Source: Sulfitobacter sp. (GTDB lineage: Bacteria > Pseudomonadota > Alphaproteobacteria > Rhodobacterales > Rhodobacteraceae). Taken from it: a stretch of 64,000 bases of DNA. Within the stretch, counting starts at the first letter, position 1. Each line of letters starts with the position of its first letter. The position numbers were made by a program, and so were the translations under genes. Positions 27,339 to 35,301 of the stretch are shown here, piece after piece. The notes beneath the pieces were generated by a model. The model ran no database searches, was not told the DNA's origin, and worked only from the letters and a program-made list of their open reading frames with translations. Location of the stretch: the NCBI GenBank assembly GCA_017854855.1, contig JAFMGZ010000003.1, positions 62,001-126,000 on the forward strand, written 5' to 3'.

Positions 27339-27566
27339 CTAGGGTGCCACCACCAAGAAACCCTGCACCGCTTGCGCCAGGATCACCGCAACCACCCCGT
27401 AAACCGTCAACCACAAGCGCCGTTCCATCCGCTCCATCATCTCTTCCAGCCGCACCATACGCTCCAGCATGTTCTGATGGTGAATTTCACTGACCCGCTC
27501 ATGCGCCTCCAGCCTCAGCCCCGGCGCACAGTCAAATCTTTCGTACAATGGATCCTCACGCATCAT
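27339..27566 (-). CDS. GTA head formation protein (g3.5, rcc01685 family)
   Basis: A 75-residue protein with an N-terminal acidic/helical part rich in Met, Glu and Arg (MLERMVRLEEMMERMERRLW) and one C-terminal membrane-like helix (TVYGVVAVILAQAVQGFLVV). It matches the small head formation protein between portal and protease genes in RcGTA. It overlaps the portal gene by 11 bases; an ATG one codon later (27563) is equally possible. Confidence 0.85.
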   Translation of the reverse strand: MMREDPLYERFDCAPGLRLEAHERVSEIHHQNMLERMVRLEEMMERMERRLWLTVYGVVAVILAQAVQGFLVVAP

Positions 27567-28746
27567 CCGCCACCGCCGGCAACCCCAACAGGCTCCGCTT
27601 TTCGGCCTCGCTCAGAAAATCCGCCTGCGCCACACGGGCCCATTGCGCATCGCGCTCTGCGGCCAGGGCGGGCACCTGATCCAGATCGGGCCTCACCTCG
27701 ACAGGCTCTCCCGTGAAGCCCGCCAACCAGCTTGCCAATGCCGCCGTCACCCGCGTGGCCAATGGCAAGACGGTCAGGCGGTAAAACGCCCGGTGCGCCT
27801 CTTGGTAATTGGCATAGGTCGCATCTCCCTGGATGCCCAACAGCATCGGCGGAACCCCGTATGCCAAGGCGATCTCACGCGCCGCCGCTTCCTTGGTCTT
27901 TTGAAATTCCATGTCCGAGGGCGAAAACCCCATCGGTTTCCAATCAAGCCCACCCTCCAGCAACATCGGACGCCCGGCATTTCTGGCCCCCTGGTGATGG
28001 CTCTCCATCTCGCTGACCAGACGGTCATATTGATCGGGGCTCAGATGTCCCTGCCCCTCGGCCCCCTTATAGACAATTGCCCCCGACGGCCGTGCCGCAT
28101 TGTCAAGCAAGGCCTTTGACCAGCGCGAGGCCGCATTATGCACATCCATCGCCATTGCCGCAGCCTGCATCGGGGCAAAACCGTAATGGTCGTCTTGCGG
28201 ATGAAAGCTCTTGATATGGCAAATCGGCTTGGCGGCACCTCTCAGGTCAAAGCGGTGCTTGCGCCCGCCTACCGCATATTCATAGGCCACAGGCCAGCCA
28301 TCCGCCCCCGGCACCACGGACATCCGGTCAGACCGCAGCACATGCAGCTCTGCCGGCATCCCCTCTCCCACCGCCTCCACATAGCCGTTCCCGCTTAACA
28401 GCAACTGCGCATACAGCGCCTCCAGCAGCTCCGCCTTGCCCTGCACACCGTTGGGCCGCGCCAGCAGCGTGACCAACGGATGCACATCATAGCGCCGCTG
28501 GGCATCCTGCACGACCAGCGGCAATGCGGCGGCCGCCTCCGCGATCAACTTCACACTGCGAAACCCAACCGGATTGCCGCAAAACCCCACCTTGGTCAGG
28601 CTCACCGCGTCCCTCGGGCTCCATGCCACCCGTCCGCTGGTCTGATAGGCCACCACCGGCCCCGTCGCCGAGGCTTTGTGCTCAAATCCTTTCGGCTCTG
28701 GCACGCTCGCCGCCGCCGTTCCGCGCCGTAGAAAATCAAACACCAT
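27556..28746 (-). CDS. GTA portal protein (g3)
   Basis: A 396-residue HK97-type portal protein that forms the ring through which DNA enters the head. Signatures: VGFCGNPVGFRSVKLIAEAAA, HPLVTLLARPNG, LLLSGNGYVEAV, ICHIKSFHPQDDHYGFAPM and the C-terminal YGVPPMLLGIQGDATYANYQ, which is strongly conserved. ATG 28746 follows AGAGGAGCTGGAC. The gap to the terminase gene is 137 bases and holds a stem-loop. Confidence 0.95.
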   Translation of the reverse strand: MVFDFLRRGTAAASVPEPKGFEHKASATGPVVAYQTSGRVAWSPRDAVSLTKVGFCGNPVGFRSVKLIAEAAAALPLVVQDAQRRYDVHPLVTLLARPNGVQGKAELLEALYAQLLLSGNGYVEAVGEGMPAELHVLRSDRMSVVPGADGWPVAYEYAVGGRKHRFDLRGAAKPICHIKSFHPQDDHYGFAPMQAAAMAMDVHNAASRWSKALLDNAARPSGAIVYKGAEGQGHLSPDQYDRLVSEMESHHQGARNAGRPMLLEGGLDWKPMGFSPSDMEFQKTKEAAAREIALAYGVPPMLLGIQGDATYANYQEAHRAFYRLTVLPLATRVTAALASWLAGFTGEPVEVRPDLDQVPALAAERDAQWARVAQADFLSEAEKRSLLGLPAVADDA

Positions 28747-28845
28747 GTCCAGCTCCTCTTGCCTGTTCTGCCCGATCCGGACCGCCGCTCTTGCAGGCCA
28801 TCCAAATCGTCTTGAACCTAATTTGCATCAAAGAGTTTAATTCCA

Positions 28846-28872
28846 CGCGACCCCACCGTGCGCAGGGTCGCG
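28846..28872 (-). other. Stem-loop between terminase and portal genes
   Basis: CGCGACCC / GGGTCGCG, 8-bp perfect stem with an 11-base loop, 11 bases beyond the terminase stop. No clear T run follows on the minus strand. Possible processing or attenuation site separating terminase from the structural genes. Confidence 0.4.
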
Positions 28873-28883
28873 CAACAGGCGGG

Positions 28884-30296
28884 CTAAAGGGACCGCACCG
28901 CAGGCCGCCGCCACTTGGCCGCAGGCTCGATCATCAGCTCATGCAGGGCCCAGACCAACGCATCCACCCGGTCCGGACTGCCCGCCCCCTCATAGCCCCG
29001 CGCGGTCATGCGGCACATCTGGTCCTCCAACTCTGCCAGCCCCCGCATATGGCCCACACGTCCCTGTTCATAGAGGGCTGCCACAGGTTCCGCCCGCGCC
29101 ACCTTGCCGCGCGAGGCATGGACAGATTTCAGCGGCACCAACGGGTCCACCTGCCGCAGGACCTCGCCCACCATGGCACCGCCCTGATTGATCTCTGCCA
29201 CCAGCTTGTCCGCGCCATACCGCTCCATCGCGGCAATTGCGGCTCTGGCCCAACCACTGGGCGTGGCCCCCTGCACCGTACAATCGGCCAGGACCACGGC
29301 CCGCCACTCCTGCACCGGGCCCTGCGTCACCGCGCCCACCACAACGATCCCGCATTCATCGGCCCCCGCCCCAGCCGAGGCCGCAGGATCCAGCCCCACA
29401 ACGATACGGTCAAATTCAGGCACCGCATCCACGCGCCCACCCTCAAGCGCATCTGACGTCCATAACGCCCCCTCGGCATCTGCCAGCAGCACGCCTTCCA
29501 GCTCCTGCCGCCCCAACCTTGTGCCGTGATAACGCGCCATCACCTCCTCCATGAAGGAGCTGGCCAGATTGGCCGCATTCGCCTGTGTCGGCGCATGGGT
29601 CTGCACCGTGGAGGGCGAGGCAATCAACCGTTTCAACACCTCCACGTTTCGCGGCGTGGTGGTCACACAGACCCGCGGATCATCCCCCAGACGCAGCGCG
29701 AACTGCAACTGGTCCCAGGTCTCCTGCCCGCGCTTCCACTTGGCCAGCTCATCCACCCATGCCGCGTCAAACTGCGGCCCGCGCAGCCCCTCGGGATCAT
29801 GGGCTGTGTGAATGGTGGCAATCGCCCCGTTCGGCCAGACCAGACGCTTGCGCCCCGCCTCCCACTCGGGCCTGCGATCGGGCGGCGAACAGGCCAAGAT
29901 CCCACTGTCACCAAAAACCATCACCTCGCGCACCTGCTCAATCGTCTCGCCAACCAGGGCCACACGCCGGCATTTGCCCGGGTCCAGCGGCCTTGATCCT
30001 TCAACGACCGACCTGACCCATTCGGCACCCGCACGGGTCTTGCCCGCACCGCGCCCCCCCAGGACCAGCCAGGTGCGCCATGCGCCTTCAGGCGGCAACT
30101 GATGATCCATGCCCCAGAACTCAAACAAATAAGGGAGAGCCAGCAGCTCTCCCTCATCCAGCTCATTCAGGAACTGCTCTTGGACGGCCGCATCGGCGCA
30201 GGCGATCCAATTTGCACCCGATCTCAACCCGCGCTCTGTCCAGATCGAGCGCATATCCTCCTCTGGCAATACCAGCTTGCTTACTTCTGCATTCAT
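28884..30296 (-). CDS. GTA terminase large subunit (g2), DNA packaging ATPase/nuclease
   Basis: A 470-residue packaging motor. The ATPase domain has Walker A GGRGAGKT at residues 80-87 and Walker B AAWVDEL around 178-184. The nuclease half has the RNase H-like first Asp in VVGLDPAASAGAGADECGI, then LVAEINQGGAMVGEVL and DRVDALVWALHEL. In GTAs this enzyme packages host DNA headful by headful. It overlaps the g1 frame by 134 bases; the ATG at 30296 gives the family N terminus, though a start further inside cannot be excluded. Confidence 0.95.
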   Translation of the reverse strand: MNAEVSKLVLPEEDMRSIWTERGLRSGANWIACADAAVQEQFLNELDEGELLALPYLFEFWGMDHQLPPEGAWRTWLVLGGRGAGKTRAGAEWVRSVVEGSRPLDPGKCRRVALVGETIEQVREVMVFGDSGILACSPPDRRPEWEAGRKRLVWPNGAIATIHTAHDPEGLRGPQFDAAWVDELAKWKRGQETWDQLQFALRLGDDPRVCVTTTPRNVEVLKRLIASPSTVQTHAPTQANAANLASSFMEEVMARYHGTRLGRQELEGVLLADAEGALWTSDALEGGRVDAVPEFDRIVVGLDPAASAGAGADECGIVVVGAVTQGPVQEWRAVVLADCTVQGATPSGWARAAIAAMERYGADKLVAEINQGGAMVGEVLRQVDPLVPLKSVHASRGKVARAEPVAALYEQGRVGHMRGLAELEDQMCRMTARGYEGAGSPDRVDALVWALHELMIEPAAKWRRPAVRSL

Positions 30297-30507
30297 TCAG
30301 AAAATTCTCCGCTTTGGCGCAATGCGTCACCAGATCCTTGAGCCGTGTCAAAGATTGCTTTGCCGCCGTTTCGTCAACTTTTGTTGCGGACTGAGCCTGT
30401 TGTGTCAGCCCCTCGATCTCACGCCTGAGGTCGATGATCGCGTCATGAAGAGAGCCAAGCAGTTCGGCCCCCCTTATGATGTCTTGCTCTTGGGTCGCAA
30501 TTGTCAT
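30163..30507 (-). CDS. GTA small terminase-like protein (g1)
   Basis: 114 residues, mostly helical, with a central coiled coil (AIIDLRREIEGLTQQAQSA) and TRLKDLVTHCAKAENFLNEC. This is the position and look of RcGTA g1, a small terminase that lacks the N-terminal DNA-binding HTH of phage TerS, which fits non-specific packaging of host DNA. The C-terminal 45 codons overlap the start of g2 in another frame, so the two products may be kept in ratio. The ribosome binding site is weak (AAGGT about 12 bases upstream). Confidence 0.82.
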   Translation of the reverse strand: MTIATQEQDIIRGAELLGSLHDAIIDLRREIEGLTQQAQSATKVDETAAKQSLTRLKDLVTHCAKAENFLNECRSKQAGIARGGYALDLDRARVEIGCKLDRLRRCGRPRAVPE

Positions 30508-30612
30508 TGTGGCTCATACCTTTCGTATGGTTCCCCAACCGACCAGGCATGAAAAAAGCGCCTTCAGGATCACTCCCAAAGCCGCTTACCCACGTCCCCT
30601 AGCATGCAAGAA

Positions 30613-30641
30613 TATGTACCTCAGACCGTACGCAAAGTCAA
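30613..30641 (-). promoter_or_regulatory. Candidate promoter of the GTA operon
   Basis: Reading toward g1, TTGACT (30641-30636) is followed after 17 bases by TACATA (30618-30613), about 105 bases before the g1 start. The -35 box is good and the -10 box weak, as expected for an activator-dependent promoter (GafA activates RcGTA). The region 30508-30741 holds this, a short CATAC/GTATG hairpin at about 30516-30530, and the palindrome at 30701-30724. Confidence 0.4.
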
Positions 30642-30700
30642 GAAAAAGAGAGTTACCAAAACCCTATAACACCTTGCGATCATTGGATTTTTCGGCGCAA

Positions 30701-30724
30701 CACCTGTCCCCGCGGGGACAGGTG
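30701..30724. promoter_or_regulatory. 24-bp perfect palindrome between mltG and GTA g1
   Basis: The half-site CACCTGTCCCCG is followed directly by its exact complement, giving 24 uninterrupted palindromic bases. It starts 17 bases after the mltG stop codon and lies upstream of the candidate GTA promoter. It could be the hairpin of an mltG terminator (no T run follows on the minus strand) or an operator for a dimeric regulator of the GTA genes. Confidence 0.5.
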
Positions 30725-30741
30725 GCAATTGTGCAATGAAA

Positions 30742-31926
30742 TCAGTCGCCGCCGGTTGAGGCATTGCCCGCAGCCGCTGCACCGCGCTCCGCTTCGATCA
30801 CGCGCCATCGGGCGACATTCTCGTTATGCTCGGCCAGGGTCACCGCAAAGGCGTGACCGCCCGTGCCATCCGCCACAAAGAAGATATAGGGCGTCGCATC
30901 AGGCTGCGCCGCCGCCATCAGACTGGCACGCCCCGGATTTGCAATCGGCGTGGGCGGCAATGCAGGGATCACATAAGTATTCCAAGGCGTCTCCGCGCGC
31001 AGCTCAGACCGTCTGAGGCCCCGGCCCAACACGCCTTCACCCTTGGTGATGCCGTAGATCACCGTAGGGTCGGTCTGCAGACGCATGCCTTGGTTCAAAC
31101 GGTTCACAAATACGCTGGCCACCTGGCGGCGTTCCTCGGCCACACCGGTTTCCTTTTCGATGATGGAGGCGAGGATCAGCAAGTCTTCCGGGCTCTGGAT
31201 CGGCAGATCCGCATCCCGCTCCGCCCAGGCCTCGGCAATGCGTGCCTCCTGCGCAGATATCATGCGTGCCACCACATCGGCCCGCGTGTCGCCGGGCCGC
31301 ACCTCATAGCTGTCAGGTGCCAATATCCCTTCGGCTGGCACCTCGGCCACGTCACCTTCCAGCACATCCATTGCCTTCAAGGAATCAATAACCTGCCAGC
31401 TGGTCACCCCCTCGGCCAGCGCGATGCGGAACCTTGTATCCGCCTGCTCCTTGACCGCCGGGTAGATCGCCGGAACCTCATCGCTGCCCGGTACGAATTC
31501 AGCCTTTTCAACGAAACGGCTGGTTGCCGGGTCCAGTTCACGCACCTGCACAGACACGCGGTTGACCCCGATGCGGTAGACCACTTCGGTGCCACAGGTG
31601 CTGGCCCCCCCGCGTGTCACCAGATCGACGATCTCAGACATCGACGTGCCCGGCTCCACCAGAAAACTGCCGGCCTTCAACTGGCTGGTCTTTTCCTGAT
31701 AGTCCGCTCCCATCCGAAAGATCGCAGCAGAGCTGACCGCGCCCTGATCTTCCAGATCGCGCGACACCCGGCGCATGTTTGAGCCGGGTTTGACCTGTAG
31801 GCAAATCGCCTGCGACAGCGGCCCTTGCGCGCTGTATTCAGCGCGGCCCCACAGGACCACGCCGCCCAGCAAAAAGAGCGCCACGATCAAAAACGTAACC
31901 GCGTTCGAGGCAATATGGCGCCACAT
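30742..31926 (-). CDS. mltG: Endolytic transglycosylase MltG (YceG)
   Basis: A 394-residue inner-membrane lytic transglycosylase that cleaves nascent glycan strands. One N-terminal membrane helix (about 8-27), a LysM-like subdomain (about 44-110) and the catalytic domain, with the active glutamate in LLILASIIEKETGVAEER and further family blocks VFVNRLNQGMRLQTDPTVIYG and TPWNTYVIPALPPTPIANPG. It begins 2 bases after the fabF stop, so it is the last gene of the fatty acid operon, as in many bacteria. Confidence 0.95.
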   Translation of the reverse strand: MWRHIASNAVTFLIVALFLLGGVVLWGRAEYSAQGPLSQAICLQVKPGSNMRRVSRDLEDQGAVSSAAIFRMGADYQEKTSQLKAGSFLVEPGTSMSEIVDLVTRGGASTCGTEVVYRIGVNRVSVQVRELDPATSRFVEKAEFVPGSDEVPAIYPAVKEQADTRFRIALAEGVTSWQVIDSLKAMDVLEGDVAEVPAEGILAPDSYEVRPGDTRADVVARMISAQEARIAEAWAERDADLPIQSPEDLLILASIIEKETGVAEERRQVASVFVNRLNQGMRLQTDPTVIYGITKGEGVLGRGLRRSELRAETPWNTYVIPALPPTPIANPGRASLMAAAQPDATPYIFFVADGTGGHAFAVTLAEHNENVARWRVIEAERGAAAAGNASTGGD

Positions 31927-31928
31927 TC

Positions 31929-33185
31929 TTATACTTTCCCGAACAATACGCTCGCGTTTGTACCGCCAAAGCCAAAGGAGTTTGACAGCGCCACGTTGAT
32001 CTCGCGCTTGACGGCCTTGTTGGGGGCCAGATCAATCGCCGTCTCAACGGCAGGATTGTCCAGATTGATCGTGGGCGGTGCGATCTGATCCCGGATCGCC
32101 AAGATCGAAAAGATGGCCTCGATCGCGCCAGCAGCGCCCAAAAGATGGCCCGTTGCGGATTTGGTAGAGGACATGGTGACCTTGCCCGCATGTTCGCCCA
32201 TCATCCGCTCGACCGCACCCAATTCGATGGTATCGGCCATCGTTGAGGTGCCATGGGCGTTGATATAATCAATGTCCTTGGGTTCCTTGCCCGCATTGCG
32301 CAGCGCATTGCGCATGGAGCGCTCACCGCCCTCGCCGTTCTCGGAAGGTGCCGTGATGTGATAGGCGTCGCCCGACAGGCCATAACCGATGACTTCTGCA
32401 TAGATCTTGGCACCACGCGCCTTGGCGTGCTCATATTCCTCCAGCACCACGATGCCCGCGCCTTCGCCCATCACGAAACCGTCACGGTCCGCATCATAGG
32501 GCCTAGAGGCCTTTTGCGGATCATCGCCACGCTTGGTCGACAGCGCCTTGCAGGCGTTGAAACCCGCAATACCAATCTCGCAGATCGCAGCCTCGGCACC
32601 GCCTGCCACCATCACATCCGCATCCCCGTGCTGGATCAAGCGGGATGCATCGCCAATGGCATGCGCGCCGGTGGAACAGGCCGTCACGACCGAATGGTTA
32701 GGCCCCTTAAAGCCGTAGCGGATCGACACCTGACCAGAGATCAGGTTGATCAATGCACCAGGCACAAAGAACGGGCTCACGCGGCGCGGACCTTTTTCCT
32801 TCATCATGATCGCCGTATTGGCGATGGAGTTCAAACCCCCGATGCCCGACCCAATCAGAACGCCTGTGCGCTCAAGGCTTTCGTCGTCCTGAGGCATCCA
32901 GCCTGAATCCTCAACCGCCTGCTGGGCGGCGGCCATGCCGAACAGAATAAAGGTATCGACCTTGCGCTGTTCTTTCGGCTCCATGTACTTTGCAGCGTTG
33001 AACGTGCCGTCCGTTCCGTCCCCAAGGGGCACTTCACAGGCATATTGGGTGACCAATTGGCTGGCATCAAATCCCGTGATCGGCCCCGCTCCGGACTGAC
33101 CGGCCAGAATACGGCTCCAGCTTTCCTCGACACCATCGGCCAAAGGCGTAACCAGCCCCAGCCCCGTAACTACCACTCTGCGCAT
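31929..33185 (-). CDS. fabF: Beta-ketoacyl-ACP synthase II
   Basis: Condenses malonyl-ACP with acyl-ACP in chain elongation. 418 residues; the nucleophile is Cys170 in VVTACSTGAHAIG, and the catalytic histidines are in INAHGTSTMADTIE and KSATGHLLGAAGAIEA. The C terminus SNSFGFGGTNASVLF is typical. The frame continues 15 codons upstream, but ATG 33185 follows an AAGAGGGGC site and starts with the family MRRVVVTGLG. mltG follows directly. Confidence 0.96.
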   Translation of the reverse strand: MRRVVVTGLGLVTPLADGVEESWSRILAGQSGAGPITGFDASQLVTQYACEVPLGDGTDGTFNAAKYMEPKEQRKVDTFILFGMAAAQQAVEDSGWMPQDDESLERTGVLIGSGIGGLNSIANTAIMMKEKGPRRVSPFFVPGALINLISGQVSIRYGFKGPNHSVVTACSTGAHAIGDASRLIQHGDADVMVAGGAEAAICEIGIAGFNACKALSTKRGDDPQKASRPYDADRDGFVMGEGAGIVVLEEYEHAKARGAKIYAEVIGYGLSGDAYHITAPSENGEGGERSMRNALRNAGKEPKDIDYINAHGTSTMADTIELGAVERMMGEHAGKVTMSSTKSATGHLLGAAGAIEAIFSILAIRDQIAPPTINLDNPAVETAIDLAPNKAVKREINVALSNSFGFGGTNASVLFGKV

Positions 33186-33293
33186 GATAAAGCCCCTCTT
33201 ATCGCTTTGAATGCCTATACCTTGGGCCACCCCCTCTATTCAAGTGCGCAGCAACAGCATGGGCAGAATGAAATATTCCGCTGCGGCCACCGG

Positions 33294-33827
33294 TCAGGCG
33301 GGCGGACCTTTTCGGGTCATCAGCTGCACATCATCGCCCTGCATCTTTGCCTGTCGCAGCGGCGCATAGCCCAGTGTTTCGGCAATCCTGAGCGAGGCAA
33401 TGTTCTGCGGCGCGATCATACAGACCGTGGGGCCCGTAATGATCCGGTCAAACCATTCATGCGCGGCCACGACCGCCTCCTTGCCCAGCCCCTTGCCCTG
33501 CGCCTCGGGGGCCAGAACCCAGCCTGCTTCGGGATAGGGATCAAAATCGCTTCCCATATTGCGCGACCCAAAGAAAAAACCGGCCTGTCCGGCCATCTCC
33601 ACCTTGCCACGGGCCTGAATGGCCCATTGGCCAAAACCGGTGATCTGCCAATGCCCCGCATTGCGCAGGAACGCATCCCAAGACTGCGCCTTGCTGCGCG
33701 GCGGGCCGGCAATATGCGCGACGACGGCGGGCGTGGCCCAAATCTCGGCAAAGCGGTTGAAATCTTCGGCACGCATCGCGCGCAACGTCAACCGGGCAGT
33801 GTTAATCATTGGGATGGAACGGGACAT
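33294..33827 (-). CDS. GNAT family N-acetyltransferase (RimJ/RimL-like)
   Basis: A 177-residue acetyltransferase of the acetyltransf_3 type: INTARLTLRAMRAEDFNRFAEIW at the N terminus, VLAPEAQGKGLGKEAVVAAHEW for acetyl-CoA binding, and NIASLRIAETLGYAP near the C terminus. The acceptor is unknown. It sits between acpP and fabF on the same strand, separated from acpP by a terminator, so it may have its own promoter. It has no good ribosome binding site at the ATG chosen. Confidence 0.85.
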   Translation of the reverse strand: MSRSIPMINTARLTLRAMRAEDFNRFAEIWATPAVVAHIAGPPRSKAQSWDAFLRNAGHWQITGFGQWAIQARGKVEMAGQAGFFFGSRNMGSDFDPYPEAGWVLAPEAQGKGLGKEAVVAAHEWFDRIITGPTVCMIAPQNIASLRIAETLGYAPLRQAKMQGDDVQLMTRKGPPA

Positions 33828-33917
33828 GAATCACGGGCCTTCACGCCGGGGCGGCGCTTTGGCCCAAACTGCGAATATCTTGACGAATGAGCAACCCCAC
33901 AACGTCCGCGCAGAATC

Positions 33918-33951
33918 AAAAACGGCGCCATTCCGCAAGGAACTGCGCCGT
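33918..33951 (-). terminator. Rho-independent terminator after acpP (minus strand)
   Basis: ACGGCGC / GCGCCGT stem continued inward by TTCC / GGAA with a GCAA tetraloop; on the minus strand five Ts follow. It lies 85 bases beyond the acpP stop. Confidence 0.75.
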
Positions 33952-34035
33952 CTGTAGAGTTTTTTCGCCGATACCGGCTATGGATCAGAAAATCGGGATC
34001 AGATGATCACGATCATACGATCCGGGGCCTGGTGA

Positions 34036-34269
34036 TCAGGACGCTTCCTTGATGAACTTGACCGCGTCGCCAAACGTCTGGATGTTCTCGGCCGCGTCAT
34101 CAGGGATCTCGATGCCGAACTCTTCTTCGAAGGCCATTACCAATTCGACAGTGTCGAGGCTGTCCGCGCCCAGATCGTCGATGAACGACGCATTCTCTGC
34201 CACTTTATCCTCTTCAACACCAAGGTGCTCCACAACGATCTTTTTTACGCGGTCTGCGACGTCGCTCAT
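34036..34269 (-). CDS. acpP: Acyl carrier protein
   Basis: The 77-residue acidic carrier of acyl chains in fatty acid synthesis. The 4'-phosphopantetheine serine is Ser37 in [20 protein letters not shown]. The frame is open for 44 codons upstream, but that part is not ACP-like; ATG 34269 gives the exact family length. It lies about 200 bases downstream of fabG, so it may have an additional promoter for its high expression. Its 3' end lies in an unusual cluster of GATC sites. Confidence 0.97.
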   Translation of the reverse strand: MSDVADRVKKIVVEHLGVEEDKVAENASFIDDLGADSLDTVELVMAFEEEFGIEIPDDAAENIQTFGDAVKFIKEAS

Positions 34270-34468
34270 AATTAAGTCCTCACTTTGCGGGCCAGCGGCC
34301 CCTTTTTCTTTCCGCACGCCAAACATGGCCTTTGGATATTGCCCCTGGTCTGGGACGGCTCTTACCCTTGCAGTCACAAGGAATGGGGTGAAGATGACCA
34401 CCCCAGATTTCGAATCTGCGCCCCCTTTAGCACATGATGCCTAACGCGCAAACGGTTTGGCGTTTTGC

Positions 34469-35206
34469 CTATAGCATCGCCATACCACCATTCACGTGCA
34501 ATGTCGTCCCCGTGATATAGGCTGCTTCATTGCTGGACAGATATACCACGGCACTGGCGATCTCTGCCGGTGTGCCCATGCGCCCGGCGGGGATTTGCCC
34601 CATGATTCCAGCTTTTTGATCATCCGTCAGCTTATCGGTCATCGCGGTCGCGATAAAGCCCGGTGCGACGGCATTGACGGTAATGCCACGGCTGGCCACC
34701 TCATAGGCCAGGGATTTGGACATGCCAATCATGCCCGCCTTGGAGGCTGCATAATTCGCCTGTCCCGCATTGCCGGTCGCGCCGACAATGCTTGAGATAT
34801 TCACAATCCGGCCCCAGCGGGATTTCATCATGCCGCGGATCACACCTTTGCACAGCTTGTAGGTCGCGGTCAGGTTCACATTCAAAACCGACTGCCATTC
34901 ATCATCCGACATCCGCATGAACAGGTTGTCGCGGGTGATGCCGGCGTTGTTGACCAGAATATCGACCGACCCCATCGCATCGGCCGCTTGCTTGGCCAGC
35001 GCATCCACGGCTTCCATATCGCTCAGGTTGCACGGCAGGACATGCGCGCGCTCTGCCAGTTCCGCCTGCAGCGCCTCCAGCGGCTCTGTCCGGGTGCCGG
35101 ACAGGCCCACAGTGGCCCCTCGCGCGTGCAGCTGGCGCGCAATATCGGCACCAATGCCACCCGAAGCGCCTGTAATCAATGCGTTTTTTCCTGTAAGGTC
35201 AAACAT
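34469..35206 (-). CDS. fabG: 3-oxoacyl-ACP reductase FabG
   Basis: A 245-residue short-chain dehydrogenase that reduces 3-oxoacyl-ACP with NADPH. Cofactor motif TGASGGIGADIA, NNAGITRDNLFMRM, and catalytic Ser-Tyr-Lys in NISSIVGATGNAGQANYAASKAG. The C terminus ends in ITGTTLHVNGGMAML as in FabG. ATG 35206 has AAAGGAAA upstream and is preferred over the upstream in-frame ATG at 35227. It follows fabD after 95 bases. Confidence 0.97.
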   Translation of the reverse strand: MFDLTGKNALITGASGGIGADIARQLHARGATVGLSGTRTEPLEALQAELAERAHVLPCNLSDMEAVDALAKQAADAMGSVDILVNNAGITRDNLFMRMSDDEWQSVLNVNLTATYKLCKGVIRGMMKSRWGRIVNISSIVGATGNAGQANYAASKAGMIGMSKSLAYEVASRGITVNAVAPGFIATAMTDKLTDDQKAGIMGQIPAGRMGTPAEIASAVVYLSSNEAAYITGTTLHVNGGMAML

Positions 35207-35301
35207 GTCTTTTCCTTTGTCTTTCAAATTTGGCGGGCGGTTCAGGGCGGCCCCAGCGTCAGATTACTGTTGAAAATCCATTCGCTCTTAGCCCTGTGGC
35301 C

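Noticed and set aside
16003-30507. Reading the GTA cluster as an ordinary prophage
   Set aside because: No integrase, repressor, replication or attachment-site-like repeats flank it. Gene order and the HTH-less small terminase match GTAs, and the flanks are housekeeping genes.
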